Positions 1-9,434 of a DNA stretch of 64,000 nt are shown one piece after another. Source of the DNA: Paracoccaceae bacterium (GTDB lineage: Bacteria > Pseudomonadota > Alphaproteobacteria > Rhodobacterales > Rhodobacteraceae); assembly GCA_026989355.1 (NCBI GenBank), contig JALSJM010000002.1, forward strand, positions 248,001 through 312,000, in the 5' to 3' direction. A program made the position numbers and the translations under genes. How positions within the stretch are numbered: position 1 is the stretch's first letter; the number at the start of each line of letters is the position of its first letter. The notes below the pieces were generated by a model. The model saw nothing but the letters and a program-made list of their open reading frames with translations, made no database searches and was not told the origin of the DNA.

Positions 1-156
1 ATGTCTATCCCACATCTCGGACAGGGTGCGGTCTGAAACCAGATTTATCCTGGGATTCCACTTTTTCAGAAGCGCCGCGTGTATTTCAAGCCGCTGCATT
101 GTTTCACGTGAAACACTGAACGCGCGCTGAAAGCGCACCCTTCCGGAATCGCTCAT
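1..156 (-). CDS. rsmG: RsmG, 16S rRNA (guanine-N7) methyltransferase, N-terminal part
   Basis: Only the first 52 codons are inside the window; the gene continues beyond base 1. The frame reads [13 protein letters not shown], then [10 protein letters not shown], then [13 protein letters not shown], which is the N-terminal signature of the RsmG/GidB family that methylates G527 of 16S rRNA. The ATG overlaps the TGA of mnmG (ATGA), so the two genes are translationally coupled in the usual gidA-gidB order. Codons 14 to 18 (VSRET) are encoded by a perfect parS palindrome, a feature common in alphaproteobacterial gidB genes. Assignment is firm; the catalytic SAM-binding part is not visible. Confidence 0.9.
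   Translation of the reverse strand, partial: MSDSGRVRFQRAFSVSRETMQRLEIHAALLKKWNPRINLVSDRTLSEMWDRH
100..115. promoter_or_regulatory. parS centromere site inside rsmG
   Basis: The 16-mer TGTTTCACGTGAAACA is a perfect palindrome and matches the bacterial ParB-binding consensus at every position. It lies within the coding part of rsmG, where it is read as part of VSRETM. ParB nucleates here and spreads to build the partition complex. A second identical copy lies at 2017-2032. Confidence 0.93.
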
Positions 157-2024
157 CGAACCGCGCGCTTTTTTTCCACTTGACGCAACTTGCCGAGAAT
201 CAACGTAAGCGCTGCTGGAGTCATGCCCTCTATTCTTGCAGCCAGCCCCAGAGTTCCCGGCCGAACGGCCTCGAGCTTTGTGCGCAGCTCATTCGAAAGA
301 CCGCTCAGCGATGAATAATCAAAATCATAAGGAATTACATGCGCTTCATCACGAGCAAGGGCCTCAATATCCCGCTTCTGCCTGTCGATATAATGCATGT
401 AAAGCGCTTCTTTCTCGATCTGGGCGCGGATATGTTCCGGCACTTCATTCAAGTGCGGGTCAAGTCGCACCATGTCGTCAAATGATACATTCGGGAGGGC
501 GAGCACGCTGAGCCCGTCACGCCGACTGCCATCCTGACGCACCAAGATACCACAGGCCTGCAGATCACCCGGAGTATATTCCTGCCTCCGAAGAGTGGTT
601 CTGGCGTTTTGCAGCTGTTCCAGTTTTTTCCCGAACACCCGCCATCTCTCTTCACCCACACAGCCGAATTCCCGTCCCTTTGGTGTCAGGCGCTGGTCGG
701 CATTGTCCGCCCTCAATGAAAGACGGAATTCGGCCCGTGAGGTAAACATCCTGTATGGTTCGCTCGCACCCCGGGTTACAAGATCATCGATCATGACACC
801 AATATAGGAATCGGCACGACCAAACCTTATCTCGCCCCGACCCAACGCCTTGCCCACCGCATTGAGGCCAGCCACCAGCCCTTGTGCGGCGGCCTCTTCA
901 TAACCCGTCGTTCCGTTTATCTGCCCCGCCAGGAAAAGACCGGGAAACTCTTTTGCTTCAAGGGTTTGTCGCAAGGCTCGGGGGTCTACGTAGTCATACT
1001 CGATCGCGTAACCGGGTTGCAATATCCGGGCATTTTCAAGCCCTCTGATCGAATGCACATACTCTTCCTGCACCTCGGCCGGGAGAGATGTTGAAATGCC
1101 GTTCGGATACACGGTGTGATCCTTAAGCCCCTCGGGCTCTAGAAATATCTGATGTGCGTCCTTTTCTGCAAACCGGACGATCTTGTCTTCAATAGACGGG
1201 CAATACCGAGGCCCGACCCCTTCGATCATCCCTCCGTACATGGCTGATGATTCAAGGTTTCGTCGAATGATATCGTGTGTGCGCGTATTCGTGTGCGTGA
1301 TTCCGCAAGAGATCTGCTGCACAAATGGTCGTTCGTGCAGGAACGAAAACATTACCGGATCATCATCTCCTGGCTGGCTTTCCAGAGCACTCCAGTCAAT
1401 TGTTCTCCCATCTAGGCGAGGGGGCGTGCCGGTTTTCAGGCGCCCCAAAGCAAACCCCATATCTTGTATCCGTTCCGCAAGGTGGATCGAGGCCTTGTTC
1501 CCAATTCGGCCTCCTGGTTTGGTCTTGTTACCAATATGGATCATTCCCCGCAGGAATGTTCCGGTTGTCAAAACAACCGCCCCAGCCATGAGTCTGCTTC
1601 CATCGGCCAGCACAACACCACAAACTTGTGCGCCATCCAGCACAAGATCGCCCACCTCCCCCTGAATGATTTCGAGACCCGAGGTCCGGGAAAACTCTTT
1701 TTTCATTACTTCACGATAGAGCCCCCGGTCGGTCTGAGCGCGGGGGCCCTGCACCGCCGGACCCTTGGTTCTGTTCAGCAACCTGAACTGGATCCCCGCT
1801 CTGTCAGCTGCGCGCCCCATTATACCATCAAGCGCATCGATTTCGCGCACAAGATGCCCTTTTCCCAACCCGCCAATAGCAGGATTACAGGACATTACTC
1901 CGATATCGCTACGGGAAAGCGTGATCAGGATCACCCGAGCCCCCATCCGCATAGCAGCGTGGGCAGCTTCGGTGCCGGCGTGACCCCCACCGATCACGAT
2001 CACATCACTGGATCTGTGTTTCAC
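153..2024 (-). CDS. mnmG: MnmG (GidA), tRNA uridine-5-carboxymethylaminomethyl modification enzyme
   Basis: FAD-dependent partner of MnmE that installs cmnm5U at the wobble base of several tRNAs. Visible features are the Rossmann FAD motif [12 protein letters not shown] near the N-terminus, [16 protein letters not shown], the central SCGITHTN and RYCPSIEDK motifs, and [10 protein letters not shown] in the C-terminal part. The size (about 623 aa) is normal. The most likely start is GTG at 2022-2024 ([11 protein letters not shown]), because AGGA lies nine bases upstream; an in-frame TTG at 2031-2033 would add three residues but abuts the GAGGA. The start codon falls in the middle of a parS palindrome. 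It sits directly downstream of mnmE and overlaps rsmG by ATGA. Confidence 0.96.
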   Translation of the reverse strand: MKHRSSDVIVIGGGHAGTEAAHAAMRMGARVILITLSRSDIGVMSCNPAIGGLGKGHLVREIDALDGIMGRAADRAGIQFRLLNRTKGPAVQGPRAQTDRGLYREVMKKEFSRTSGLEIIQGEVGDLVLDGAQVCGVVLADGSRLMAGAVVLTTGTFLRGMIHIGNKTKPGGRIGNKASIHLAERIQDMGFALGRLKTGTPPRLDGRTIDWSALESQPGDDDPVMFSFLHERPFVQQISCGITHTNTRTHDIIRRNLESSAMYGGMIEGVGPRYCPSIEDKIVRFAEKDAHQIFLEPEGLKDHTVYPNGISTSLPAEVQEEYVHSIRGLENARILQPGYAIEYDYVDPRALRQTLEAKEFPGLFLAGQINGTTGYEEAAAQGLVAGLNAVGKALGRGEIRFGRADSYIGVMIDDLVTRGASEPYRMFTSRAEFRLSLRADNADQRLTPKGREFGCVGEERWRVFGKKLEQLQNARTTLRRQEYTPGDLQACGILVRQDGSRRDGLSVLALPNVSFDDMVRLDPHLNEVPEHIRAQIEKEALYMHYIDRQKRDIEALARDEAHVIPYDFDYSSLSGLSNELRTKLEAVRPGTLGLAARIEGMTPAALTLILGKLRQVEKKRAVR

Positions 2025-2032
2025 GTGAAACA
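2017..2032. promoter_or_regulatory. parS centromere site over the mnmG start codon
   Basis: A second perfect TGTTTCACGTGAAACA. In the mnmG frame it reads F-H-V-K-H, and the GTG taken here as the start codon is at its centre; the mnmE stop codon lies 5 bp away. Two perfect sites 1.9 kb apart in the gidA-gidB region are typical of the alphaproteobacterial partition region, with parAB usually lying next to rsmG (here outside the window). Confidence 0.93.
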
Positions 2033-2036
2033 ATCC

Positions 2037-3326
2037 TCATTTCCCAAGACAGAAACTCGCAAAGATTTCATCAAGTACATGTTCGACATCGATTCGGCCA
2101 ACCAGAGATTCGACCGCTCTTATAGCAGATCTGGTTTCTTCTGCGGCCACCTCGATCTGCCTTGGCCCATCCACAATCATTTCGCGTGCCGCTGCTATAT
2201 TTCTCAATGCTTTTTCAATGGCTTGCCTGTGCCTTTCGCGAATCGCCATTGCTGCACCAGCAGTTCGCTTTTCCAGGATCGAAGCGATTTTTTCTATCAG
2301 CTCGCCAATCCCCTGGCCAGTCTTGCCAGATACGGCAAACCCTGAAGTCTGGCGAAGATCAGCTTTTGCCTCGATCAATATATCATCACCATCAGGTTCG
2401 ATATCCTGACACTGAACCTCACCCTCAACAAGAAACAAGCGCAGATCAGCGTGTTTTGCCCGTTCTATGGCTTTTTGTATGCCAAGCCTCTCGATCTGGT
2501 TTTCGGTTTCCCGCAGTCCCGCCGTATCGAGAAAAGTAACCGGCAGGCCGCGCAGATCCATTCGAACCTCGATCACATCTCGTGTTGTTCCTGCAATTTC
2601 TGATGTGATGGCAGCATCGCGTCCTGCCAAGGCATTCAGAAGCGTCGATTTTCCAACATTCGGCGCCCCAATGATCGCCACTTCGAATCCATCCCTTATC
2701 CGTTCCGATACGTGCGAACCCCGGATTTCCGCCTGGAACTCACGGGTAATGTCGTCGAAGATCAGAATCACTTCCGGCGTTACATCTTCGGGAACTTCCT
2801 CATCGGCAAAATCGATTGATGCCTCCAGAAGCGCGGCTGCCCGGATCAGCAGGCTTCGCCATTGCTCCACCCTTTTTCCAAACTCCCCCGCAAATACGCG
2901 CGCGGCCTGGCGTCGTTGGACTTCAGTTTCGGCATTGATCAGATCAGCAAGACCCTCGACCTGCGCCAGATCAAGACGCCCGTTCTCCAATGCTCGCCGG
3001 GTGAATTCACCTGGTTCGGCCAGACGCAAATTTCCGATCTTTCCAAATTCTTCCTGTACTGCACGGATGATGGCCGGGCTTCCGTGCAGATGAATCTCGG
3101 CCACATCCTCACCGGTAAAGCTATGGCCATTTTCGAAGAAGATCACAAGCGCCTGATCCAGCAGTTCCCCGGTGGTTGTTCTAATGGCCCTGAGCGCAGT
3201 GCTGCGCGGCTCCGGCACCTTGCCTGCAAGTTTTTCAAGGACATATCTTGCCTGCGGACCTGAAATCCGCATTACCGCGATCCCCGCTTTCCCCGGAGCG
3301 CTTGCAAGGGCGTAAATTGTGTCCAT
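2037..3326 (-). CDS. mnmE: MnmE (TrmE), tRNA modification GTPase
   Basis: Potassium-dependent GTPase that works with MnmG on wobble uridines. The N-terminal folate-binding domain begins [16 protein letters not shown], the G1 loop is [14 protein letters not shown], and a G2/G3 region follows (AGTTRDVIE, then LDTAGLRET). The protein ends in CLGK, the conserved C-terminal C-x-G-K motif whose cysteine is needed for modification. Length 429 aa is normal. It lies 12 bp upstream of the mnmG start and 30 bp downstream of rho, so rho-mnmE-mnmG-rsmG may be one leftward transcript. Confidence 0.96.
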   Translation of the reverse strand: MDTIYALASAPGKAGIAVMRISGPQARYVLEKLAGKVPEPRSTALRAIRTTTGELLDQALVIFFENGHSFTGEDVAEIHLHGSPAIIRAVQEEFGKIGNLRLAEPGEFTRRALENGRLDLAQVEGLADLINAETEVQRRQAARVFAGEFGKRVEQWRSLLIRAAALLEASIDFADEEVPEDVTPEVILIFDDITREFQAEIRGSHVSERIRDGFEVAIIGAPNVGKSTLLNALAGRDAAITSEIAGTTRDVIEVRMDLRGLPVTFLDTAGLRETENQIERLGIQKAIERAKHADLRLFLVEGEVQCQDIEPDGDDILIEAKADLRQTSGFAVSGKTGQGIGELIEKIASILEKRTAGAAMAIRERHRQAIEKALRNIAAAREMIVDGPRQIEVAAEETRSAIRAVESLVGRIDVEHVLDEIFASFCLGK

Positions 3327-3356
3327 TCCTGTAAACTATTGTTTTACAACAATAAT

Positions 3357-4661
3357 TTAAGTGTTCATCGAATCGAAAAACTCTTCGTTCGTTCTGGTCT
3401 GTTTGAGTTTCGAAAGCAGAAACTCAATGGCATCCGTAGTTCCCATGGGATTCAGAATCCGACGCAGAACATACATTTTCTGCAAGTGTGCCTTGTCTAC
3501 CAAGAGCTCTTCCTTGCGAGTTCCGGATTTCAGAATGTCGATCGCAGGGAATACGCGCTTGTCGGCGATCTTGCGATCAAGAACAATCTCCGAGTTACCA
3601 GTGCCCTTGAACTCTTCGAAGATCACCTCATCCATGCGGCTTCCGGTATCGATAAGGGCAGTAGCAACAATAGTCAGAGACCCCCCTTCCTCGATATTGC
3701 GCGCCGCGCCGAAGAACCGTTTTGGCCGCTGCAGGGCATTGGCATCGACACCACCTGTCAGAACCTTGCCCGAAGACGGAATAACCGTGTTGTAAGCACG
3801 CCCCAGCCGCGTGATCGAATCGAGCAGGATCACTACATCGCGCTTGTGTTCAACAAGGCGCTTCGCCTTTTCGATAACCATTTCAGCCACGGCAACGTGG
3901 CGTGCTGCAGGTTCGTCGAACGTTGAAGAAACGACCTCACCCTTGACGTTGCGCTGCATGTCCGTCACTTCTTCCGGCCGTTCATCAATCAGGAGAACGA
4001 TAAGATAGCATTCAGGGTGGTTTTTCTCGATCGAATTGGCAATGTTCTGCAGCAAAACCGTTTTTCCGGTTCTGGGTGGCGCCACGATCAGCGAACGCTG
4101 TCCCTTGCCGATGGGTGCTACCAGATCGATGACTCGACCTGAACGGTCCTTTATGCTTGGATCCTCGATCTCAAGCTTGAAGCGCTGATCCGGATAGAGC
4201 GGAGTCAGGTTATCGAAATTGATCTTGTGCTTTGCCTTTTCCGGTTCTTCGAAGTTGATCTGAAGAACTTTTGTCAGAGCGAAATAACGCTCGTTCTCAC
4301 GAGGCGCCTGGATGACACCTTCGATCGTATCACCGGTTCTCAGGGAAAACTTTCGTATCATTTCCGGCGATACATAGATATCATCAGGCCCGGGCAGATA
4401 GTTTGCTTCGGGCGAACGAAGAAATCCGAAACCATCCTGAAGAACTTCAAGTACGCCATCGCCCGAAATTTCCCATCCTTCTTCTGCCCGTACCTTCAGG
4501 ATCGAGAACATGATATCGCCCTTGCGCATTGTCGATGCGTTCTCGATCTCCAGATCTTCAGCCATTGAAAGAAGTTCTTTCGGAGATTTTACCTTGAGCT
4601 CTGCAAGGTTAAGACGTTCGGTTGTCATGAGAATACCCGGCGCCTGCATGACGCGATCCAT
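3357..4661 (-). CDS. rho: Transcription termination factor Rho
   Basis: Hexameric RNA helicase. The Rho N-terminal domain ([20 protein letters not shown]) is followed by the cold-shock-like RNA-binding domain ([20 protein letters not shown]), the Walker A loop [16 protein letters not shown], and the helicase core with [16 protein letters not shown]. The first ATG gives 434 aa. A later ATG (codon 12, [12 protein letters not shown]) fits the family N-terminus better, and no strong ribosome binding site distinguishes the two. It is preceded by its own leader and probable promoter. Confidence 0.96.
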   Translation of the reverse strand: MDRVMQAPGILMTTERLNLAELKVKSPKELLSMAEDLEIENASTMRKGDIMFSILKVRAEEGWEISGDGVLEVLQDGFGFLRSPEANYLPGPDDIYVSPEMIRKFSLRTGDTIEGVIQAPRENERYFALTKVLQINFEEPEKAKHKINFDNLTPLYPDQRFKLEIEDPSIKDRSGRVIDLVAPIGKGQRSLIVAPPRTGKTVLLQNIANSIEKNHPECYLIVLLIDERPEEVTDMQRNVKGEVVSSTFDEPAARHVAVAEMVIEKAKRLVEHKRDVVILLDSITRLGRAYNTVIPSSGKVLTGGVDANALQRPKRFFGAARNIEEGGSLTIVATALIDTGSRMDEVIFEEFKGTGNSEIVLDRKIADKRVFPAIDILKSGTRKEELLVDKAHLQKMYVLRRILNPMGTTDAIEFLLSKLKQTRTNEEFFDSMNT

Positions 4662-4680
4662 GTTGTGAATGGGAAATATC

Positions 4681-4733
4681 CTGCCGAATGGCAGACCTGC
4701 TGTCTATCTAGGATCTGTCATGCCGCGAGTCAA
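4681..4733 (-). promoter_or_regulatory. Probable rho promoter and leader hairpin
   Basis: On the minus strand TTGACT (4728-4733) is separated by 17 bp from TAGATA (4705-4710). The -35 matches the sigma-70 consensus at 5 of 6 positions and the -10 only weakly. Downstream in the leader, CTGCC-ATTC-GGCAG can form a small hairpin (4681-4694) before the rho start. The position right behind the hemJ stop suggests rho has its own promoter. Confidence 0.4.
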
Positions 4734-4735
4734 TC

Positions 4736-5185
4736 TCAGAACTTCAGAACAACCGAAAACACGATCAGCAGAAGCAGTATGGTCGGCACTTCGTTCATCA
4801 GACGGTATTTGCGCCCGCTTCTGGTATTTCTTCCATAACGAAAATCCTTCCATCGCAGGGCAAGCCAATGATGAAACCAGGTCATTATGATTACAGAAAG
4901 CGCCTTCAACCATGGCCAGATCTGCGACCAATCCACAATACCTGGCGTGAAAACAAGCATCAGCCCGAAAACCCAGGTTGCGATCATTGCCGGATTCATG
5001 ATCACACGTAACAGCTTTCGCTCCATGGTCACGAACAATGTGAATGTTTCGGATCCCGTAGAGACAGACTCGACATGGTAAACGAAAAGCCGGGGCAGAT
5101 AGAATATCCCGGCCATCCAGCTTATCACCGAGATGATATGCAGTGCTTTTGTCCAAGGATAAAGATTTGCAAGAATATCTGCCAT
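4736..5185 (-). CDS. hemJ: HemJ, protoporphyrinogen IX oxidase
   Basis: Integral membrane enzyme that oxidises protoporphyrinogen IX in haem and chlorophyll synthesis. The 149-residue product starts MADILANLYPWTKALHIIS and has about four membrane segments. It carries the conserved histidines of LHIISVISWMAG and FVYHVES, the WFHHWLALRWKDF loop and RLMNEVPT near the C-terminus. An upstream in-frame extension of 48 codons is open but AT-rich and unlike the family, so the ATG at 5183-5185 is used. It is the last leftward gene before the putative origin. Confidence 0.93.
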   Translation of the reverse strand: MADILANLYPWTKALHIISVISWMAGIFYLPRLFVYHVESVSTGSETFTLFVTMERKLLRVIMNPAMIATWVFGLMLVFTPGIVDWSQIWPWLKALSVIIMTWFHHWLALRWKDFRYGRNTRSGRKYRLMNEVPTILLLLIVFSVVLKF

Positions 5186-5581
5186 CGGCCATGCCCGTAT
5201 GATTTTGGTTTTCTCTAAATAACAATAAAGGAAAAGAAAATATTGTTGATTTAGTAGGGAACCACTTTCCTGTGGATTATTGTTCAGGCCACAGAGATAT
5301 CCACTTGGGAATGGATTGTGAATGAACATCTGGAAACATGAGAAAAGAGATCATTTCATAAGTATATCACAAAGGCACTGCCTTGGATTGTGGTATATGG
5401 TTGTTGTGGAAAAGCTGCTGTGAAGTATGTTGTCCTGTAAGAAAAACCATTCTTTTTCCTTGTCGAAAATCTTCCTGGAAGGGCTGATAAGCATGGGTCT
5501 TTTCAACAAGACGGATCGAAAGGCATCTGATCAGCAAGATTTGGGATTCCTTCCTTGCGTTTTTGTCACAGGTTCATGCAC
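5186..5581. other. Putative chromosomal replication origin (oriC)
   Basis: This 396-bp gap has no credible gene. Bases 5201-5250 are 78 % A+T, a possible unwinding element. Nearby are DnaA-box-like 9-mers: TGTGGAAAA at 5405-5413 (complement TTTTCCACA, fits TTWTNCACA), TGTGGATTA at 5271-5279 (one mismatch), TGTGAATGA at 5317-5325 (one mismatch), ATATCCACT at 5297-5305 (two mismatches) and TTTGTCACA at 5562-5570 (one mismatch). Genes diverge from here on both sides. In Caulobacter the origin lies beside a haem gene next to the maf-aroE-coaE-dnaQ run, which agrees. Function is inferred. Confidence 0.65.
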
Positions 5582-6181
5582 ATGACAGCAAGACTGGTGC
5601 TGGCTTCGGCTTCGGAAACACGACAAGCGCTTCTTCGAAACGCGGGTTTGAATTTCGAGGTAGATCCTGCGAATACAGATGAAGATGCCATCCGCTTGGC
5701 GCTGAAAGCCGAAAGCGTCAGACCCAGGGAAATTGCCGATGCTCTGGCCGAACACAAGGCGCGCAAGGTTTCTTCACGACGACCGGATGCTGTTGTGATC
5801 GGATGCGATCAGGTGCTTGATCTGCAGGGAACGGTCATCACCAAGGCAGAAACGGTTGAAGAAGCCGAAACCATACTGCGAAAACTCAGAGGGCAGACAC
5901 ATCAGCTTCTTTCATCTGTCGTGGTCTGTGAAGCCGGCAAGATTCAGTGGCGCCATGTTGGCATTGTCAGGATGACAATGCGCGCTTTTTCCGATGAATA
6001 TATTTCAGGTTATCTGAAAAGAAACCGGCTTGGTATTCGCGATTCCGTTGGATGTTACAAACTTGAAGGGGAAGGGGTTCGCCTGTTTCATCAGGTAAGT
6101 GGTGATTATTTCAGTGTTCTCGGACTACCCTTGCTGCCACTGTTGAATTATCTTGCGGACAGGGGGATCATCGCATCATGA
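5582..6181 (+). CDS. maf: Maf-family nucleotide pyrophosphatase (YceF-like)
   Basis: Maf proteins hydrolyse non-canonical or modified nucleoside triphosphates. The N-terminal phosphate-binding motif is [14 protein letters not shown] and the central catalytic motif is [12 protein letters not shown]. The DQV form, rather than DTV, resembles the YceF (7-methyl-GTP pyrophosphatase) branch more than the dTTP/UTPase branch. The ATG at 5582 has AGG nine bases upstream and matches the family start; an ATG two codons earlier and a TTG nine codons earlier are less likely. The stop overlaps the aroE start (ATGA), the first link in a maf-aroE-coaE-dnaQ operon. Confidence 0.92.
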   Translation: MTARLVLASASETRQALLRNAGLNFEVDPANTDEDAIRLALKAESVRPREIADALAEHKARKVSSRRPDAVVIGCDQVLDLQGTVITKAETVEEAETILRKLRGQTHQLLSSVVVCEAGKIQWRHVGIVRMTMRAFSDEYISGYLKRNRLGIRDSVGCYKLEGEGVRLFHQVSGDYFSVLGLPLLPLLNYLADRGIIAS

Positions 6182-7011
6182 ATGATAATGAAATACCTTT
6201 GGCAGGGGTGATCGGATCGCCTGTTGCACATAGCAAGTCTCCCATTCTGCATGGTCATTGGCTGAAAACCCATGGTATCAAAGGTCATTACATTCCCATG
6301 GATGTGGACCATCGGGATCTTGAATCCGTGATCCATGCCCTGCCGAAAATGGGGTTCGTCGGGGTAAACGTAACCATTCCCCACAAGGAAGCCGTTCTGG
6401 AACTTGCCGATCTGGTTACGGACAGAGCCGCGCTGATCGGGGCAGCAAATACACTTATCTTCCGCAAGGATGGCAAGGTTCATGCCGACAATACAGATGG
6501 CTATGGCTTCATGGAAAACCTGCGGCAAAATGTGCCGGACTGGAACCCGGAAGCCGGGCCTGCCGCAATATTCGGGGCGGGCGGCGCAGCGCGGGCAGTG
6601 ATCGCCGCATTGATCGAATCCGGGGTTAGCGAGCTGCGTCTTGCAAATCGCACACGGGCACGGGCTGAAGCCTTGCGCAGCGAATTCGGCCCGAAAATCA
6701 GCGTATATGACTGGGTTCAGGCCGGGGATATGCTTGAAGGAGCAGCAACTGTTGTCAACACCACATCCCTTGGGATGGCAGGTAAGCCCGAACTCCGTAT
6801 ACCCCTCGGCGGGCTGTCTCGGGATACGGTTGTAACGGATCTGGTATATGCACCGCTCGAAACAGGCCTTCTGCTGGCTGCACAAGAGAAGGGCTGCCGA
6901 GCGGTGGATGGTCTGGGTATGCTTCTGCATCAGGCCGTGCCCGCGTTTGAACGCTGGTTCGGTGTGCGCCCCAAAGTGAACGAAGCCTTACGAAGGGCCA
7001 TTCTGGCATGA
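6178..7011 (+). CDS. aroE: Shikimate dehydrogenase
   Basis: NADPH-dependent reduction of 3-dehydroshikimate in aromatic amino acid synthesis. Substrate-binding motifs [14 protein letters not shown] and NVTIPHKE (with the catalytic Lys) are followed by NTDGYGF, the dinucleotide-binding [10 protein letters not shown] and the C-terminal [10 protein letters not shown]. Length 277 aa is normal. Both ends overlap neighbours (maf upstream, coaE downstream) by ATGA, so the four-gene unit is tightly coupled. Confidence 0.96.
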   Translation: MNDNEIPLAGVIGSPVAHSKSPILHGHWLKTHGIKGHYIPMDVDHRDLESVIHALPKMGFVGVNVTIPHKEAVLELADLVTDRAALIGAANTLIFRKDGKVHADNTDGYGFMENLRQNVPDWNPEAGPAAIFGAGGAARAVIAALIESGVSELRLANRTRARAEALRSEFGPKISVYDWVQAGDMLEGAATVVNTTSLGMAGKPELRIPLGGLSRDTVVTDLVYAPLETGLLLAAQEKGCRAVDGLGMLLHQAVPAFERWFGVRPKVNEALRRAILA

Positions 7012-7613
7012 AGAACGGCAATACTTTCCTGCTGGGCCTTACGGGATCCATCGGCATGGGAAAGACAACAACCGCACGTCTGTTTGCCGAAGCCGGGATT
7101 CCGGTGTGGAGTGCTGACGATACCGTGCACAAGCTTTACGAAGAAGGAGGGGCGGCAACCGAAGCGATCGCAGGGATATGCCCTGATGCCATTACCGACG
7201 GGGTTGTTGATCGGGAAAAGCTCAAGGCCTGGATTTCCCGCGATTCCAGAGCGATCGAGCAGATCGAAAAGGCCATTCATCCTCTGGTCGAAGCAGACAG
7301 GCAGGATTTCATCCGCACGGAAAGAGCCCCTGTTCTGGTCTTCGATATTCCCTTGCTGTTCGAAAAGGGAAATGAAACGAAATTCGATGCCATTGCAGTT
7401 GTGACGGCTCCGCCACAAGAACAGCGTCGGCGTGTTCTGGAGCGGAAAACCATGACCGAGGACATGTTCGAAACGATTCTGGCCAGACAAATGCCTGATG
7501 TTGAAAAACGCCGCCGCGCCGATTATGTGATCGTAACTGACAGTCTGGAAGGCGTACGCAGTCAGGTGTTTGATATTATTGATAAAATAAGAAAGACAAC
7601 AACCAATGCGTGA
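7008..7613 (+). CDS. coaE: Dephospho-CoA kinase
   Basis: Last step of coenzyme A synthesis, phosphorylating the ribose 3'-OH of dephospho-CoA. The P-loop is [19 protein letters not shown]; the family motif [12 protein letters not shown] follows, then [11 protein letters not shown] and the arginine-rich lid [18 protein letters not shown]. Length 201 aa is typical. It overlaps aroE by 4 bp and dnaQ by 8 bp. Confidence 0.96.
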   Translation: MKNGNTFLLGLTGSIGMGKTTTARLFAEAGIPVWSADDTVHKLYEEGGAATEAIAGICPDAITDGVVDREKLKAWISRDSRAIEQIEKAIHPLVEADRQDFIRTERAPVLVFDIPLLFEKGNETKFDAIAVVTAPPQEQRRRVLERKTMTEDMFETILARQMPDVEKRRRADYVIVTDSLEGVRSQVFDIIDKIRKTTTNA

Positions 7614-8298
7614 GGTCGTCCTGGACACGGAAACCACTGGATTCGAGCCTGAAAACGGAGATCGTATTGTAGAGATCGGTGCTGTCGAACTGTGGAACCA
7701 CCTTCCCACGGGCAAAACCTATCATCAATACATGAATCCAGAACGCCCGATGCCACAATCGGCATTCGAGGTACACGGCCTTGGCGATGAATTCCTGGCC
7801 GACAAACCGTTGTTTCGTGATATCGTGCGGGATTTTCTGGATTTCATTCAGGACTCGCGTCTGGTGATTCACAATGCACCATTCGACATGAAGTTCATCA
7901 ATGCAGAGCTGCAATGGCTTGATCTCGCGCCGCTTCCCATGTCGCGGGCACTGGATACGCTGGCGCTTGCACGACGAAAATTTCCTGGTTCGCCAGCCTC
8001 GCTGGATGCGCTTTGCAGAAGATTCGGAATCGATAATTCAGCCCGCACCCTGCATGGCGCGCTTCTGGATTCGGAAATTCTTGCAGAGGTCTATCTGGAA
8101 CTGATAGGCGGTCGTCAGCCCGATTTTGGTCTGACGATCGGAACAACCCGGGCAGAGGTACAGATTACCCATGAAAAACGGTTTTCCCGGACCAGGCCCG
8201 AGCCTCTGGCTCCGCGATTGACGCCAGCAGAAGAAGCGGCGCACAGGAAGCTGGTGGATTCACTGGGCGCTGATGCCATCTGGAAGAAATACGGTTAG
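7606..8298 (+). CDS. dnaQ: DNA polymerase III epsilon subunit (3'-5' exonuclease)
   Basis: Proofreading subunit. The DEDDh exonuclease motifs are visible: Exo[11 protein letters not shown] at the extreme N-terminus, Exo[13 protein letters not shown], and Exo[20 protein letters not shown] with the catalytic His and Asp. The product is 230 aa, the usual alphaproteobacterial size. It starts inside the end of coaE and its stop overlaps the convergent secB stop by 4 bp, leaving no room for a separate terminator. Confidence 0.95.
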   Translation: MREVVLDTETTGFEPENGDRIVEIGAVELWNHLPTGKTYHQYMNPERPMPQSAFEVHGLGDEFLADKPLFRDIVRDFLDFIQDSRLVIHNAPFDMKFINAELQWLDLAPLPMSRALDTLALARRKFPGSPASLDALCRRFGIDNSARTLHGALLDSEILAEVYLELIGGRQPDFGLTIGTTRAEVQITHEKRFSRTRPEPLAPRLTPAEEAAHRKLVDSLGADAIWKKYG

Positions 8299-8801
8299 GA
8301 AACCGGCTTGTTGCCAGCTTCTTCCTGAGAGCGTCGCTGCAGCTCCGCGCGATACAGGGCGAGAAAATCGATATTTTCGAGATTGAGCGCAGGAAAGCCC
8401 CCATCGCGGGTGATATCGCCCACGATCCGCCGCACATAGGGAAACAGCATTCGCGGGCATTCGATCAGAAGAAAAGGATGCAACTGATCCTCAGGCACGT
8501 TTTCGATGTGAAAGATTCCGCCGTATTCCAGTTCAAGGATGAACAGAGGATCACCGCTTTTCTTGTTTTTCGAGGCAATGTTGAACTTGGAAATCACCTC
8601 GAACTGATGTTCGATCGAGCGTTTCTTGGCGTCAAGATTGACCTGCACCTGAATATCCGGGGTCACTTCTCCGCCCACGCCTTTCTGGGCAACGATATTC
8701 TCGAAAGAAAGATCGCGGATATACTGGGCCAGAACCTGCATCTTTACCGGAACAGGCTGGGGCTGCTGCTCTTCTTTCTTCTTCTCACCGTTATTGGCCA
8801 T
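8295..8801 (-). CDS. secB: SecB protein-export chaperone
   Basis: Tetrameric cytosolic chaperone that keeps preproteins unfolded and hands them to SecA. The charged head [13 protein letters not shown] is followed by the SecB fold signatures [14 protein letters not shown] and [20 protein letters not shown]. Its 168 aa is normal. It converges on dnaQ and lies downstream of fxsA, 52 bp away. Confidence 0.95.
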   Translation of the reverse strand: MANNGEKKKEEQQPQPVPVKMQVLAQYIRDLSFENIVAQKGVGGEVTPDIQVQVNLDAKKRSIEHQFEVISKFNIASKNKKSGDPLFILELEYGGIFHIENVPEDQLHPFLLIECPRMLFPYVRRIVGDITRDGGFPALNLENIDFLALYRAELQRRSQEEAGNKPVS

Positions 8802-8853
8802 CGCTCTTCTCCTGCAAGATTTCGGTGTTCTCTAGCAGCTTGCCGGGATGGGC

Positions 8854-9330
8854 TCAATGCCCGTGGCGGCCCGGTGGCGGAACAGGCCTGTGATCGTGCG
8901 GCGTGACATCCGTGTAATCTGCATCGATGGGGCCGGTGCTTTCGTGGTATGTGTGGGCTTCAGCATTGATGCCGAAGCTTTTGATCTTCACCCGCGCTTT
9001 TACATATTTCATGACAGCTGCCCGCACAGGCGGTAGCAGCAGAAGGATGCCGGCAGCATCGGTGAAAAATCCCGGTGTCAGCAGCAGAACGCCGGCAACA
9101 AGAATCATCGCACCATGGGCCAGGGGCTCGCTTGGATCTTCCAGCCGACCAAGCGATTCGCGCAGCCGGCCAAGTGCTACGGCCCCCTGCATGTGCACCA
9201 GCCACGATCCGACAAGTGCCGTCAGAACGACGATTCCCAACGTGGGCCACAACCCGATCAATCCGCCGACCTTTATGAAAAGAGCGATTTCGATCATCGG
9301 AACCGCCACGAAAAGAAGAAACAACCACAT
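8854..9330 (-). CDS. fxsA: FxsA family inner-membrane protein
   Basis: The 158-residue product begins MWLFLLFVAVPMIEIALFI and has three or four hydrophobic segments in the first 100 residues, including VLLLTPGFFTDAAGILLLLP, the hallmark of FxsA. E. coli FxsA affects F-exclusion of phage T7, but its cellular role is unknown. The C-terminal 50 residues are polar and His/Pro-rich (PHDHRPVPPPGRHGH). The start is the ATG before MWLF; the open frame upstream has no family similarity. Divergent from the Tim44-domain gene. Confidence 0.88.
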   Translation of the reverse strand: MWLFLLFVAVPMIEIALFIKVGGLIGLWPTLGIVVLTALVGSWLVHMQGAVALGRLRESLGRLEDPSEPLAHGAMILVAGVLLLTPGFFTDAAGILLLLPPVRAAVMKYVKARVKIKSFGINAEAHTYHESTGPIDADYTDVTPHDHRPVPPPGRHGH

Positions 9331-9434
9331 ATTGCCCCCATCAGGCCTGTTCATACGGTGGACTTGCTCCCCGTCAGCCCCTACATATGTCTTGGCGCCG
9401 CCAGTTTCCATCCTGCCACCGCAAAAGTGAGAAG

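Noticed and set aside
5493-5584. Thirty-codon frame just before maf
   Set aside because: No ribosome binding site, no family, and it lies inside the candidate origin; overlap with the maf start looks fortuitous.
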